Shown here one piece after another: positions 18,153 to 26,717 of a DNA stretch of 42,127 nucleotides. Both the position numbers and the translations under genes were made by a program. This DNA comes from Candidatus Korarchaeum sp. Lineage in GTDB: Archaea > Korarchaeota > Korarchaeia > Korarchaeales > Korarchaeaceae. The notes below the pieces were generated by a model. It did not search any database and was not told where the DNA came from. It was given only the letters and a program-made list of their open reading frames with translations. Location of the stretch: positions 169,467 to 211,593 of the forward strand of contig JAWAID010000002.1 of the NCBI GenBank assembly GCA_038888615.1. The letters are read 5' to 3'. Position 1 is the stretch's first letter. Every line of letters begins with the position of its first letter.

Positions 18153-18698
18153 ATGAATAAGCTAGCCGCAAGCTCGCTCTTCCTGATACTCCTGGCGGCC
18201 CTCCTCATAGCTAGCTTAAGCATACCCAGATCCCCTGAGGCCAAGGTGGGTTCACAGTGCCCGAGGGTAGAGGCCCTCTTCTGCCCGGAGGATGAGTGCA
18301 GTAAAGCTGTCATCTCCCTATTCGATAGGGCCAATGAAACGATAGATGTGGCCGTGTACTCCTTCACTCACCCTGATATAGCTGACGCGCTCATCAGAGC
18401 TAAGGAGAGAGGGGTTAGAGTGAGGGTCATATTGGAGGGCGAGCAGGTGACGAGCTATTCCCAGTACGGAAAGCTTAAGTCGGCTGGGATAGATGTGATC
18501 TTAGATAAGAATGAGTACCTGATGCACAACAAGTTCGCGGTAGTCGATGGTAAGGTAGTCGCCACGGGCAGCTTCAACTACACCGTAGCCGCGGATAGGA
18601 GGAATGATGAGAACCTGGTGATGATACTCGACGAGGGTACCGCTGGGGAGTTCGAGAAGGAGTTCGAGGAGATGTGGAGAGGAGTTTACGGGGGATGA
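18153..18698 (+). CDS. Secreted phospholipase D-fold endonuclease (Nuc-like)
   Basis: The 181-residue protein starts with a hydrophobic signal or anchor helix (residues 2-22) and has one HKD motif: H125-x-K127-x4-D132 followed by GSFN, as in the Nuc/NucT subfamily of phospholipase D-fold nucleases, which act as dimers with one motif per chain. The N-terminal domain includes FDRANETIDVAVYSFTHPDIADAL, typical of the family. Two cysteines around residue 45 (CPEDEC) could form a disulfide outside the cell. Likely role: extracellular or membrane-attached DNA cleavage for nutrition or uptake. It lacks a visible partner gene and ends 10 bases before a run of 16 A. Confidence 0.85.
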   Translation: MNKLAASSLFLILLAALLIASLSIPRSPEAKVGSQCPRVEALFCPEDECSKAVISLFDRANETIDVAVYSFTHPDIADALIRAKERGVRVRVILEGEQVTSYSQYGKLKSAGIDVILDKNEYLMHNKFAVVDGKVVATGSFNYTVAADRRNDENLVMILDEGTAGEFEKEFEEMWRGVYGG

Positions 18699-18707
18699 TC
18701 CTCGCTC

Positions 18708-18723
18708 AAAAAAAAAAAAAAAA
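18708..18723 (-). terminator. Oligo-T terminator (16-base homopolymer) for the hyu operon
   Basis: Sixteen consecutive A on the plus strand are sixteen T on the minus strand, the form of an archaeal transcription terminator for genes read leftward (hyuB ends at 19014). It lies ten bases after the stop of the convergent nuclease gene. Confidence 0.5.
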
Positions 18724-19013
18724 GTCCTCAGGCTCTTCTCAGAGGCCACAGTGTTAAACCCTCGTCCCACTCACCTTGGGGATCCATCATAGGATGCGGG
18801 GAGCGTAGAACCGTCAATAAAGCTGAACATGGAGATAGGACCTTACATGCCTCAGTCTATTCTGAGGCACTCGGAGCGCTACCTATGCAATGAGTAACGG
18901 TATCATTCGGGGGCCCCGAGACCGGGTTATCACTACATTAACGAGGGCGTTTGGAATACTCGTCCTTTCATAAAAACAAGATTAGGGATTGAAAAATTCA
19001 CATTCAGCGGCTC
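18724..19013. other. Convergent intergenic region with hairpin
   Basis: This 290-base stretch has no supported gene. It contains a perfect 8-bp inverted repeat, TGCCTCAG-TCTATT-CTGAGGCA (18848-18869), which lies in the probable 3' untranslated region of the leftward hyu transcript. It also holds a short sequence (18967-18990) that closely matches one at 2271-2297. Confidence 0.5.
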
Positions 19014-20762
19014 TTATCGACAGCTTACCCCTCTTCTCTTAATCTCCTCCCTCAGCTTCTTAGTGGCTTCCATATCAATTTCCAGCGTCTTCGGGTCTAC
19101 AACAACACCGTACACGTTCCTCGCAGTTTCAACCGTTATGTAATCGTTCTTAACATCCCACTGCACGAGCTTGGGATCCCTATCCAGCGGGGATCCCCAT
19201 CCCCCGCCCCCAGCGCTCCTCAAGCTCACCATCTCCCCCTTGACTAACCTTAAGGCAGCGACCTTTCTGACCCTCTTGGGCTCCTCATTGTGCTTGTACA
19301 CTATACAGTAGTTCGGCGTACCTTGGCACCCTCCATCAACTCCCCAGGGTGGGAACTTCGACCTCCCTATTGAGACGGTGAAGGAGGCTTCGCTGCATAG
19401 CACCATGTAGTTCCTTATTATCCCGAATCCTCCCCTGAACTTACCGTGCCCTGTACCGTCCTCAGTATTAAGGCAATATCTCTCGACTAGGATCGGCATT
19501 CTCCTCTCGTAAACCTCAGCTGAAGCGATGTAAGTCTCCCCATCTCCACAGGCAACTAAAGCGCTCTCTCCATCGGAGTTGTAGGAAGCACCCCAACCTC
19601 CGGCCTGTGGCTCGACTATAGCGAAGGGCTCACCCGTCCTGTCATCCACCCCGCCCAGTATCGTTGCTAATATCGAGAGGAAGTGACCTGCACTCAGCTT
19701 CTCGGGTACGTGAGGTGCTAGAGCCTTCCATACTAGATCCGTAGTGTAGGACATCGCCTCCCAGAATGTAGATGTCGGAGCAGGCCTTCTCGGGTTGAAG
19801 ACGGTACCCTCAGGGGCTATCACCTTGAGGGGCTTGAAGTAACCTCCATTGGGCATCGCGTGGGGATCGGTCACGGCCATGTAGGTCTCCCTCACTCCTG
19901 ACACGGTGGCCGGGTACGATGAGTTTATCGAACCCTTGGCTTGCTCAGCGCTCCCGGTGAAGTCCACTACCATCTCATCGTCCGTTATCTTAACCTTGAC
20001 CCTAACGTAGAGGGGGTTATCGGTTATCCCGTCATCGTCTATGTAATCCTCGGCTTCGAACTCTCCCTTAGGAAGTTCCCTTAACTTGATCTTAGCATAC
20101 CTCTCACCGTCAGACAGTATCTTCTCCATGGCCAGTTGAACAGCATCCAGCCCGTACTTCTCTATCAGTGAGATCACCCTCCTAGCAGCGACTTTAAGCG
20201 ATGCTGCTTGAGCCTCCATATCCCCTATCGTGAACTCAGGTAGCCTCGAGTTGTACCTTATGATATCTATGACATCCCTGTTGGGCTTCCCCTCGACGAA
20301 GAGCTTGACGCAGGGGAACTGAGTTCCCTCTTGAAATATCTCCGTGGAGTCGGAGGTCCAGCTACCGAAGTGCATCCCTCCTACCTCGCTCCAGTGCCCC
20401 TTATTTATAGCGAATCCCAATAGCTTATCCCTGTAGAATATTGGCATGGAGAGAGTGACGTCATTCAAATGAGTTCCGGAGTGATAGGGGACGTTGCTTA
20501 TGAATATATCGCCGTCCTTTATGTCGCTTCCGAACTTCTCGAGTACCTCCCTAGCGACGAAGTCGAGGACTCCTGAGAAACCGGGTACTCCTGGAGCTAG
20601 GGCTATCAGCTCTCCCTTACTGTCAGCTAGAGCTACTGCGTAGTCTAAGACCTCGTATATCACTGGGCTCTTAGCGGTCCTCCCGAAGGCATAGAACATC
20701 TCATCGTTCGCTACAATAAGACCGTTCTTTATTATCTCGAGAGTGAAAGGATCCACTCCCAT
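19014..20762 (-). CDS. hyuB: Hydantoinase B / oxoprolinase-type subunit
   Basis: The 582-residue protein matches HyuB over its whole length. It begins with MGVDPFTLEIIKNGLIVANDEM, contains SGTHLNDVTLSMPIF and GHWSEVGGMHFGSW, and ends with the family's Gly-rich segment SAGGGGWGSPLDRDP near residue 525. HyuB is the partner of HyuA in ATP-dependent opening of hydantoins, 5-oxoproline or related cyclic amides, and the same pair occurs in acetone/acetophenone carboxylases. ATG 20762 follows a GGTGAT ribosome binding site, and the gene starts 11 bases after the stop of hyuA, so the two are co-translated. The exact substrate is unknown. Confidence 0.92.
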   Translation of the reverse strand: MGVDPFTLEIIKNGLIVANDEMFYAFGRTAKSPVIYEVLDYAVALADSKGELIALAPGVPGFSGVLDFVAREVLEKFGSDIKDGDIFISNVPYHSGTHLNDVTLSMPIFYRDKLLGFAINKGHWSEVGGMHFGSWTSDSTEIFQEGTQFPCVKLFVEGKPNRDVIDIIRYNSRLPEFTIGDMEAQAASLKVAARRVISLIEKYGLDAVQLAMEKILSDGERYAKIKLRELPKGEFEAEDYIDDDGITDNPLYVRVKVKITDDEMVVDFTGSAEQAKGSINSSYPATVSGVRETYMAVTDPHAMPNGGYFKPLKVIAPEGTVFNPRRPAPTSTFWEAMSYTTDLVWKALAPHVPEKLSAGHFLSILATILGGVDDRTGEPFAIVEPQAGGWGASYNSDGESALVACGDGETYIASAEVYERRMPILVERYCLNTEDGTGHGKFRGGFGIIRNYMVLCSEASFTVSIGRSKFPPWGVDGGCQGTPNYCIVYKHNEEPKRVRKVAALRLVKGEMVSLRSAGGGGWGSPLDRDPKLVQWDVKNDYITVETARNVYGVVVDPKTLEIDMEATKKLREEIKRRGVSCR

Positions 20763-20773
20763 AAGATCACCCC

Positions 20774-22834
20774 CTATTTAACGAAGATAACCAAATTCCC
20801 ATACTTATCGACGTGAGCCTCCTGTCCCTCCAGTATTATCGCTGTGGAGGTCGTCCCCTCCACTATGGAGGGTCCTCTTATCGTCTTATCCCTGGGGAGC
20901 AAGTCCCTATCGTATATCTTGAGCTTGGAGAAGCTACCGTTCAGAAAAACATCCCTCTCCTCCTTGACAGCTTTATCCAAGGAGTTGTTCCTCTCCGGAA
21001 CCTCAGTGAGCTTTATCTTCTTCACCGGTATGACCCCAGTTACGTGGAAGTTGACTATCTCGACGGGGCTCGAATCGAGCCTGAAGCTGTACTCCCTATC
21101 GTGACTGGAATGGAACCTCTCCTTGAGCTCCTCCACCTCGGCACTACCTATCCTCCCTCCCATCACTGGCACCCTAACGGTGTGCTCCTGGCCGTAGTAC
21201 CTCATGTCAGCGTACCTCTCTATCAGCACCTCGGTTGGGCTGAACCCCTCGGAGGCGAAGACCTCCCTGACCTTCCTCTCCAGCTCCTCATATATCGAGT
21301 TGACCCTGGATGTGGCATCGGGGAGATCCAGCCTGACTATGTAGGTGTACCTCACATCGTGCTTTATGTCTGTTAACAGCATCCCCCAAGCTGAGAACAC
21401 CCCAGGTGGTATCGCAGGCACTACTATCTTCTTGATCTCGAGTTCCTCAGCTATGAAGGGAGCGAACATCGGCCCGGAGCCTCCGTAAGCGATTAAGGTG
21501 AAGTCCCTAGGGTCGTATCCCCTCTGAACGGATACCAGCCTTATCGCATGAGCAGCGTTATCATTCGCTAACTTTATGATCCCCTCCGAAGCCTGCTCAA
21601 CGCTTACATTGAAGTGCTTCGCAATCTTCTCCTTGATCACCTTCTCACCTAGGTCCCTGTAGATGGGCAGCTCCCCTCCGAGCAGGTACCTGGGGTTCAG
21701 GAATCCGTTAACGACGTAAGCATCCGTCACAGTGGGTACGTTGCCTCCCCTCCCGTAACACGCGGGACCTGGATCAGCGCCTACGGCCTTCGGTCCGACC
21801 CTGAGATTACCCACGTCGTCTATCCAAGCTTCACTCGTCCCTCCGTTACCGACCTCAACGGTCTCCAACACCGGTACCATGACGGGATAGCCCGATCTGA
21901 ACCTGTCCCTCTCAACGTGGTACTCAGCGCTTATCCTCGGGTTCATGTTCTCCACTAAGCTAGCCTTAGTGGTGGTGCTACCACCGTCTAGAGCTATTAT
22001 GTTCCTCTCCCCTAAAGCCTCACCTACGGCCATGGCACCTATGACCCCAGCTACGGGCCCTGACTCTATCGTGTAGATGGGGTACCTCTCGGCGTAATCG
22101 AATGTAGCCATCCCGCCGCTCGATAGCATGGCGAAGTAAGTCCCCGAGAATCCCATCGCTGAGATACTGCTTCTAAGCTTCCCTAAGTACTTCTGCATCT
22201 TAGGCATGACGTAACTGTTCAATACAGCCGTGCTGGTCCTCTCGTACTCCCTCCACTCCCTAGTTATCTCGTGCGATAAGGTTATGGGCACACCGTTAGC
22301 GATCTCGCCAACTATCTTGCCAGCTCTTATCTCGTGCTCCGGATTAGTGTAGCTGTTTATGAAGCTGATGCAGATGGATTCAACGCCCTCCTCCAGGAGC
22401 CTCCTCGTGACCTGTCTCACCTGATCCTCATTCAGCTCCTTGAGTATCGAGCCATCGGCCATTACTCTCTCATCCACCTCTAGCCTCAGGTATCTGGGAA
22501 CGAACGGTTCGGGCTTCTTGTACCTGAAGTTGTACATATCCCTCCTGTTCGATCTCTGTATCTCTAAGTTATCCCTGTATCCCTTAGTTGTTATCAAGCC
22601 GACCTTAGCCCCGCTCCTCGTTATTATCGTGTTTATAACGAGGGTCTGACCGTGAACTATTACGCTAGCGTCCTTCATTGAGATACCGCTTTTCTTGATT
22701 GAGTTGAGCACACCTACGGAGGGATCCGCAGGGGTGGTCTCCACCTTCACCCAAGTCATTTCTCCCGTCTCATCACTATAGGAAACGAGGTCCGTGAACG
22801 CTCCTCCGATGTCTATTCCTATTCTAAGAGGGAT
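20774..22834 (-). CDS. hyuA: Hydantoinase A / oxoprolinase-type ATPase subunit (no standard start codon)
   Basis: The product is the actin-fold ATPase subunit of the HyuAB pair. The internal ATG at 22759 would give 661 residues but would remove the essential phosphate-binding strand. In the same frame upstream of it the DNA encodes RIGIDIGGAFTDLVSY, exactly where HyuA should begin, with no stop codon. No ATG, GTG or TTG lies in that frame near it. A GGTGAT ribosome binding site (22838-22843) precedes an ATC codon (22832-22834), used here as a provisional start; a CTG at 22847-22849 is the other option, or one base may be missing. Other motifs: ALDGGSTTTKASLV, GSGPMFAPFIAEELEI. It has its own TATA box and pairs with hyuB just downstream. 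Confidence 0.85.
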   Translation of the reverse strand: MPLRIGIDIGGAFTDLVSYSDETGEMTWVKVETTPADPSVGVLNSIKKSGISMKDASVIVHGQTLVINTIITRSGAKVGLITTKGYRDNLEIQRSNRRDMYNFRYKKPEPFVPRYLRLEVDERVMADGSILKELNEDQVRQVTRRLLEEGVESICISFINSYTNPEHEIRAGKIVGEIANGVPITLSHEITREWREYERTSTAVLNSYVMPKMQKYLGKLRSSISAMGFSGTYFAMLSSGGMATFDYAERYPIYTIESGPVAGVIGAMAVGEALGERNIIALDGGSTTTKASLVENMNPRISAEYHVERDRFRSGYPVMVPVLETVEVGNGGTSEAWIDDVGNLRVGPKAVGADPGPACYGRGGNVPTVTDAYVVNGFLNPRYLLGGELPIYRDLGEKVIKEKIAKHFNVSVEQASEGIIKLANDNAAHAIRLVSVQRGYDPRDFTLIAYGGSGPMFAPFIAEELEIKKIVVPAIPPGVFSAWGMLLTDIKHDVRYTYIVRLDLPDATSRVNSIYEELERKVREVFASEGFSPTEVLIERYADMRYYGQEHTVRVPVMGGRIGSAEVEELKERFHSSHDREYSFRLDSSPVEIVNFHVTGVIPVKKIKLTEVPERNNSLDKAVKEERDVFLNGSFSKLKIYDRDLLPRDKTIRGPSIVEGTTSTAIILEGQEAHVDKYGNLVIFVK

Positions 22835-22861
22835 AGCATCACCCCCCAGGGGCGGTTTAGG

Positions 22862-22876
22862 TAAATATAAAAAGTT
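22862..22876 (-). promoter_or_regulatory. TATA box of hyuAB
   Basis: Read on the minus strand this is a CTTTTTATATTTAC element. It would start transcription near 22844, right at the GGTGAT site, leaving almost no room for a start codon further upstream. It separates hyuAB from the racemase gene. Confidence 0.6.
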
Positions 22877-22924
22877 TTACTCAGGAAGTGTCACTTCAGC
22901 AGGGATAGTTGGAATATCTCCAAG

Positions 22925-23668
22925 CTACCCGAATAATCCCCATCCCTCGATCTCAGAACGAGGTGGCATCTCGTAAAGCCCTACTCTACTGTAAGACCAG
23001 CCGCACCTTCTCTTCAAGTCGACCTTCAGTTCAGCTACCTTCAACGAGGCTACGACCGGATCCACCACGGGTACTCCGATCTCTGACTGTAGCTCCCTGT
23101 AAAACCCAAGGAACACAGTGCAACCCAATATTATGACCTCGGCTCCCTTTTCGATAGCCCTTTTCGCTGCCTGAATAGTTCTAGCCTTCGTCTCGCTCTC
23201 ATCCTTATGGAGGTCATGCACCCCTAACCCTATCGGCTCGAGGGAGACGAGCCTGCCTCTCAACCCATACCTCACCACGTTCTCCTCCATTAGGGGGATC
23301 CACTTCCTCCTCCCCACCACTATGGAGAACTTACCACCCAGGAGGCTAGCTATAAAGAGGGAGGATTCAGCTGGGCCTGCGACGACGATGTTGCTTACCT
23401 CCCTCGCCTCTATGAGGGCTGGGTCGTAGAAGCAGCCTATTATGAAAGCATCGTAACCACTTCTCTCAGCTTTAACGACCTCCCTCAGGATATAAGGGGA
23501 GACTAGGGAGTCGTAGGAATAATACTCCAGGTGGTGAGGGCCGTTGGGAAGCGAAATAACATCAACCTCAGTTTCAATATCCTTATGCTCGTTTAGGTAG
23601 CTCATCATCATGTCATCGAAGACAGGTGTACCTATCGGATTCAAAAATAAGATCTTCCTTCCCGGCAT
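22925..23668 (-). CDS. Asp/Glu/hydantoin racemase family protein
   Basis: The 247-residue protein belongs to the Asp/Glu/hydantoin racemase superfamily. The two catalytic cysteines are visible in FIIGCFYDPAL and in VIILGCTVFLG, the N-terminal strand is KILFLNPIGTPVFDD, and the VVDPVVASLKVAELK segment closes the domain. Within this context it most likely interconverts enantiomers of the compound opened by HyuAB, as HyuE does for 5-substituted hydantoins. ATG 23668 is chosen over GTG 23677 because GGTGAT (23674-23679) sits five bases before it and overlaps the GTG. It lies upstream of hyuA on the same strand, separated by about 90 bases that contain the hyuA promoter. Confidence 0.85.
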   Translation of the reverse strand: MPGRKILFLNPIGTPVFDDMMMSYLNEHKDIETEVDVISLPNGPHHLEYYSYDSLVSPYILREVVKAERSGYDAFIIGCFYDPALIEAREVSNIVVAGPAESSLFIASLLGGKFSIVVGRRKWIPLMEENVVRYGLRGRLVSLEPIGLGVHDLHKDESETKARTIQAAKRAIEKGAEVIILGCTVFLGFYRELQSEIGVPVVDPVVASLKVAELKVDLKRRCGWSYSRVGLYEMPPRSEIEGWGLFG

Positions 23669-23677
23669 GCGGATCAC

Positions 23678-23813
23678 CTTGCTTGAGGATAGTGTCCAAG
23701 TTAATTAAAGTTTTTGCGCATATATGTTCGAAGTTAGGCGCTCAGTGTTTAAATAAAAACTTATAAGATACGCTCAGCGGTCCAAGGGACCCTGTGACGG
23801 GAGGTAGGATGTC
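23678..23813. promoter_or_regulatory. Divergent promoter region, racemase / ABC importer
   Basis: The gap holds a TATA-like element for the minus-strand racemase (about 23700-23712, ACTTTAATTAACT when read leftward) and ACTTATAAGA (23759-23768) for the plus-strand importer genes. A shared control region for catabolic and transport genes is likely. Confidence 0.5.
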
Positions 23814-24836
23814 TTGAGATTGTCCGTTTACATCCTGAAGAGGGCTATCTACTCAATATTTACGCTCTTAGGCCTCTCAATAATCGTTTTCACCCTCGCG
23901 AGGGTTTTACCCGGGGATCCGGCTAGGATGGCGGCTGGTTCGAGAGCTCCTGACTGGGTGGTTGAGCAGCTCAGGCACCAGCTAAATCTGGATAAACCTT
24001 TGTACTATCAGTACTTCTACTGGCTCTCGGATCTCCTGAGAGGTGATTTGGGGTACTCGATCGTGAGCAGGAGGAGCGTGACTAACGATGCGATAGAGTA
24101 TCTTCCAGCTACCCTAGAGCTAGTTATAGCAGCAGCGATATTCAATGTAGTAGGAGCACTGATCTTGGGGAGCCTAGCGGGGAAGTACGCTAACAGGCTT
24201 GTCGATAACATCATAAGGGTTTTCTCCTACATCGCGATATCGATACCATCATTCGTCTGGGCGATCATACTCCAGCTAGTCCTAGGATGGTGGTTACACA
24301 TCTTCCCGACTCAGGGGAGGATAACCGAGGGGATAACCGTACCTAGAGCTACTGGGTTTTACTTAATAGACTCCTTGCTGTGCGGTAACTTGAGTGCGTT
24401 CCTCGACACGATCTGGCACTTAGTACTACCAGCCTTCGCTCTCTCGATAGGAGGGATGGCGCAGGACGCTAGGATAATAAGAGCCGGGATGGTCGATAAC
24501 GTTGAGAAGGACTACATACTTCTGATGAGATCGAAGGGCGTTCCTGAGAGATTGATCTCCTTCAAATACTTACTTAAACCCTCCATAATCCCTGCTGTTA
24601 CCGTGATGGGGATGGATATAGCGGCGCTACTCGGGAACGCCTTCCTAGTTGAGATAATCTACAACTGGCCGGGCTTCTCGAGGTACGGGATAGTCGCTAT
24701 GCTGAACAAGGATCTGAACGCCATAGTAGCGATAGTCCTGGTGATAGGGCTCGTTTTCGCTGTCGCTAATATAATAGTGGATGTGATAGTCAGCTACTTG
24801 GATCCGAGGATAAGGTTGCTTGAGAAGGGTGAGTGA
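23814..24836 (+). CDS. ABC transporter permease, DppB/OppB type
   Basis: The 340-residue permease has an N-terminal membrane helix (YILKRAIYSIFTLLGLSIIVFTLARVLPGDPA), about six membrane helices in total, and the cytoplasmic EAA-type loop around IIRAGMVDNVEKDYILLMRSKGV that docks on the ATPases. The C-terminal YNWPGFSRYGIVAMLNKD segment is a hallmark of DppB/OppB. It is the first gene of a four-gene block (permeases and ATPases) for uptake of peptides or similar small solutes. Start TTG 23814 has ribosome binding site GGGAGGTAGG. An ATG five bases earlier is closed after two codons and is not used. Confidence 0.92.
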   Translation: MRLSVYILKRAIYSIFTLLGLSIIVFTLARVLPGDPARMAAGSRAPDWVVEQLRHQLNLDKPLYYQYFYWLSDLLRGDLGYSIVSRRSVTNDAIEYLPATLELVIAAAIFNVVGALILGSLAGKYANRLVDNIIRVFSYIAISIPSFVWAIILQLVLGWWLHIFPTQGRITEGITVPRATGFYLIDSLLCGNLSAFLDTIWHLVLPAFALSIGGMAQDARIIRAGMVDNVEKDYILLMRSKGVPERLISFKYLLKPSIIPAVTVMGMDIAALLGNAFLVEIIYNWPGFSRYGIVAMLNKDLNAIVAIVLVIGLVFAVANIIVDVIVSYLDPRIRLLEKGE

Positions 24837-24840
24837 GGGA

Positions 24841-25728
24841 ATGGCTAAGCTATCGCTCATCGTTATAGATAAGGAGTCCCCCAGGTGGAGGTCATTCAGG
24901 AGATCCTGGTATAAGTTCAGGAGAAACCCGCTCTCAATAGTGGGGCTTGCTATAGTCCTGATAACGATAATAGTAGCGCTGCTCCCGGAGTACCTAGCCC
25001 CATACCCTGAGCACGCTGGCTACTACATAAACTTCAAGGAAGCAAAGCAGCCACCGAGCCTTAAGCACGTATTCGGGACTGATGAGTACGGTAGGGATAT
25101 CTTAAGCAGGGTCATGTTCGGCTTCAGGTTCTCGATGATGTTAGCTGTAGTGGTGCTCACCCTGACAGCTCCTACTGGTATATTGCTCGGTCTAATAGCT
25201 GGTTATCATGAGAAGACCTGGGTAGACAATCTGATAATGAGGGTAGCTGATATGTTCATAGCGGTTCCCCCGTTAGTGTTAGCCCTGAGCATATGCTCAA
25301 TACTCCCTCCAAACATAATCAACGCGATGATGGCTGTCTCGCTCATGTGGTGGCCCTGGTACACTAGGCTAGTTTACAATACCACCGTCTCACTGAAGAA
25401 CGAGTACTTCGTCCAAGCTGCGGAGATAATGGGAGCGAGTAAGCTACACATAATGTTCAGGGAGATACTGCCGAACGCCTTAGGACCAATACTGACGAAG
25501 CTAACCTTGGACGTGGGTTGGGTGATACTCATAGGCGCATCCCTCAGCTTCGTTGGGCTTGGAGCTCAACCGCCAACACCGGATCTCGGGACAATGGTCT
25601 CCGATGGGAGCAAGTACCTCCCCCAGTTCTGGTGGATAAGCATATTCCCAGCTCTAGCGATCTCCTTCATAATACTGGGCTTCAACCTGCTGGGTGATGG
25701 TATAAAGGACGCCTTATCAGGAGGGTGA
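24841..25728 (+). CDS. ABC transporter permease, DppC/OppC type
   Basis: The 295-residue permease has the DppC N-terminus (WYKFRRNPLSIVGLAIVLI), the periplasm-facing segment FGTDEYGRDILSRVMFGFRFS typical of OppC/DppC, an EAA loop (YFVQAAEIMGASKLHIMFREILPNA), and the C-terminal GAQPPTPDLGTMVSDG motif. It pairs with the DppB-type permease to form the channel. ATG 24841 is four bases after the preceding stop and has ribosome binding site GGGTGAG; a longer form from TTG 24820 would overlap that gene and is less likely. Confidence 0.92.
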   Translation: MAKLSLIVIDKESPRWRSFRRSWYKFRRNPLSIVGLAIVLITIIVALLPEYLAPYPEHAGYYINFKEAKQPPSLKHVFGTDEYGRDILSRVMFGFRFSMMLAVVVLTLTAPTGILLGLIAGYHEKTWVDNLIMRVADMFIAVPPLVLALSICSILPPNIINAMMAVSLMWWPWYTRLVYNTTVSLKNEYFVQAAEIMGASKLHIMFREILPNALGPILTKLTLDVGWVILIGASLSFVGLGAQPPTPDLGTMVSDGSKYLPQFWWISIFPALAISFIILGFNLLGDGIKDALSGG

Positions 25729-25732
25729 TCCC

Positions 25733-26707
25733 ATGCCTCTGCTGGAGATAAGGGACTTGAGGGTCTCCTACAAGACCTACAGGGGGATCCTCAAGGTACT
25801 GAACGGGGTCAACTTCGAGGTTGAGAAGGGCGAGAAGGTAGGTATCATAGGGGAGTCAGGCTGCGGGAAGACCACCACTATGAAGGCAGTAATGAGGATA
25901 CTCCCGAGTAACGCGATGGTCGAGGGAGGTGAGATCCTTTACAATGGCAGGGATATACTCAAGATGAGCGAGAGCGAGTTCAATAGCATTAGGAGGAGGA
26001 AGTTCGCGATGATATTTCAGGACCCAACTGCAGCACTTAATCCGGTGTTTAAGGTAGGAGATCAGCTCATAGATGTCCTGAAACAATCGAAAGGAGATAC
26101 CAAGAAGTATGATAGGGATCTCCTGAAGGAGGAGATAATAGCGGCGTTCAAGGAGGTGATGCTCCCCGATCCCGAGAGGGTCTTCGAGAGCTATCCCTTC
26201 CAGCTAAGCGGGGGGATGAGGCAGAGGGTCTGCATAGCTCTGGCCTTAATGACAGCTGAGGAACTCTTGATAGCGGATGAGCCAACTACAAACCTGGACG
26301 TGACGATCCAGGATCAGATACTCAGGTTGATCAAGGACCTAGTTGATAGGAGGGACCTATCGGTGATCCTGATCAGCCACGCTCTAGGTGCTGTAAGGGG
26401 ATTGGTGGAGAGAGTTTACGTCATGTACGCAGGTACGATGGTAGAGGCCTCTGAGGTCAACGAGCTCTTCAGGAACCCGAAGCACCCTTACTCGAGAGCC
26501 CTCATATCTTCAGCACCCAGGCTGACCGGAGGAGGGGTATCCCAGGGGATAAAGGGGAACGTCCCCGACTACCTCAACCCCCCGGCAGGGTGCAGGTTCC
26601 ACCCCAGGTGCGACTCCAAGACATTCGCATGCGAGCTGGATCCCCCCGAGCTCTTCAAGTTAAGCGGGAGGAGCAAGGTAGCTTGCTACCTTTACGCTGA
26701 GAGATGA
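25733..26707 (+). CDS. Peptide ABC transporter ATPase, DppD/OppD type
   Basis: The 324-residue ATPase has Walker A GESGCGKTT, a Q-loop in FAMIFQDPTAALNP, a canonical LSGGM signature followed by RQRV, Walker B LLIADEPTTNLDV, and the C-terminal oligopeptide-transporter domain with the CRFHPRC...CELDPPEL cysteine motif that in some relatives binds an iron-sulfur cluster. ATG 25733 is preceded by GGAGGGTGATCCC. It works as a heterodimer with the next gene. The intact signature motif contrasts with that of its partner. Confidence 0.93.
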   Translation: MPLLEIRDLRVSYKTYRGILKVLNGVNFEVEKGEKVGIIGESGCGKTTTMKAVMRILPSNAMVEGGEILYNGRDILKMSESEFNSIRRRKFAMIFQDPTAALNPVFKVGDQLIDVLKQSKGDTKKYDRDLLKEEIIAAFKEVMLPDPERVFESYPFQLSGGMRQRVCIALALMTAEELLIADEPTTNLDVTIQDQILRLIKDLVDRRDLSVILISHALGAVRGLVERVYVMYAGTMVEASEVNELFRNPKHPYSRALISSAPRLTGGGVSQGIKGNVPDYLNPPAGCRFHPRCDSKTFACELDPPELFKLSGRSKVACYLYAER

Positions 26708-26717
26708 GGTGATAGAT

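Noticed and set aside
20813-21376. 187-codon frame antisense to hyuA
   Set aside because: The hyuA frame is clearly coding by family motifs; this one has none.
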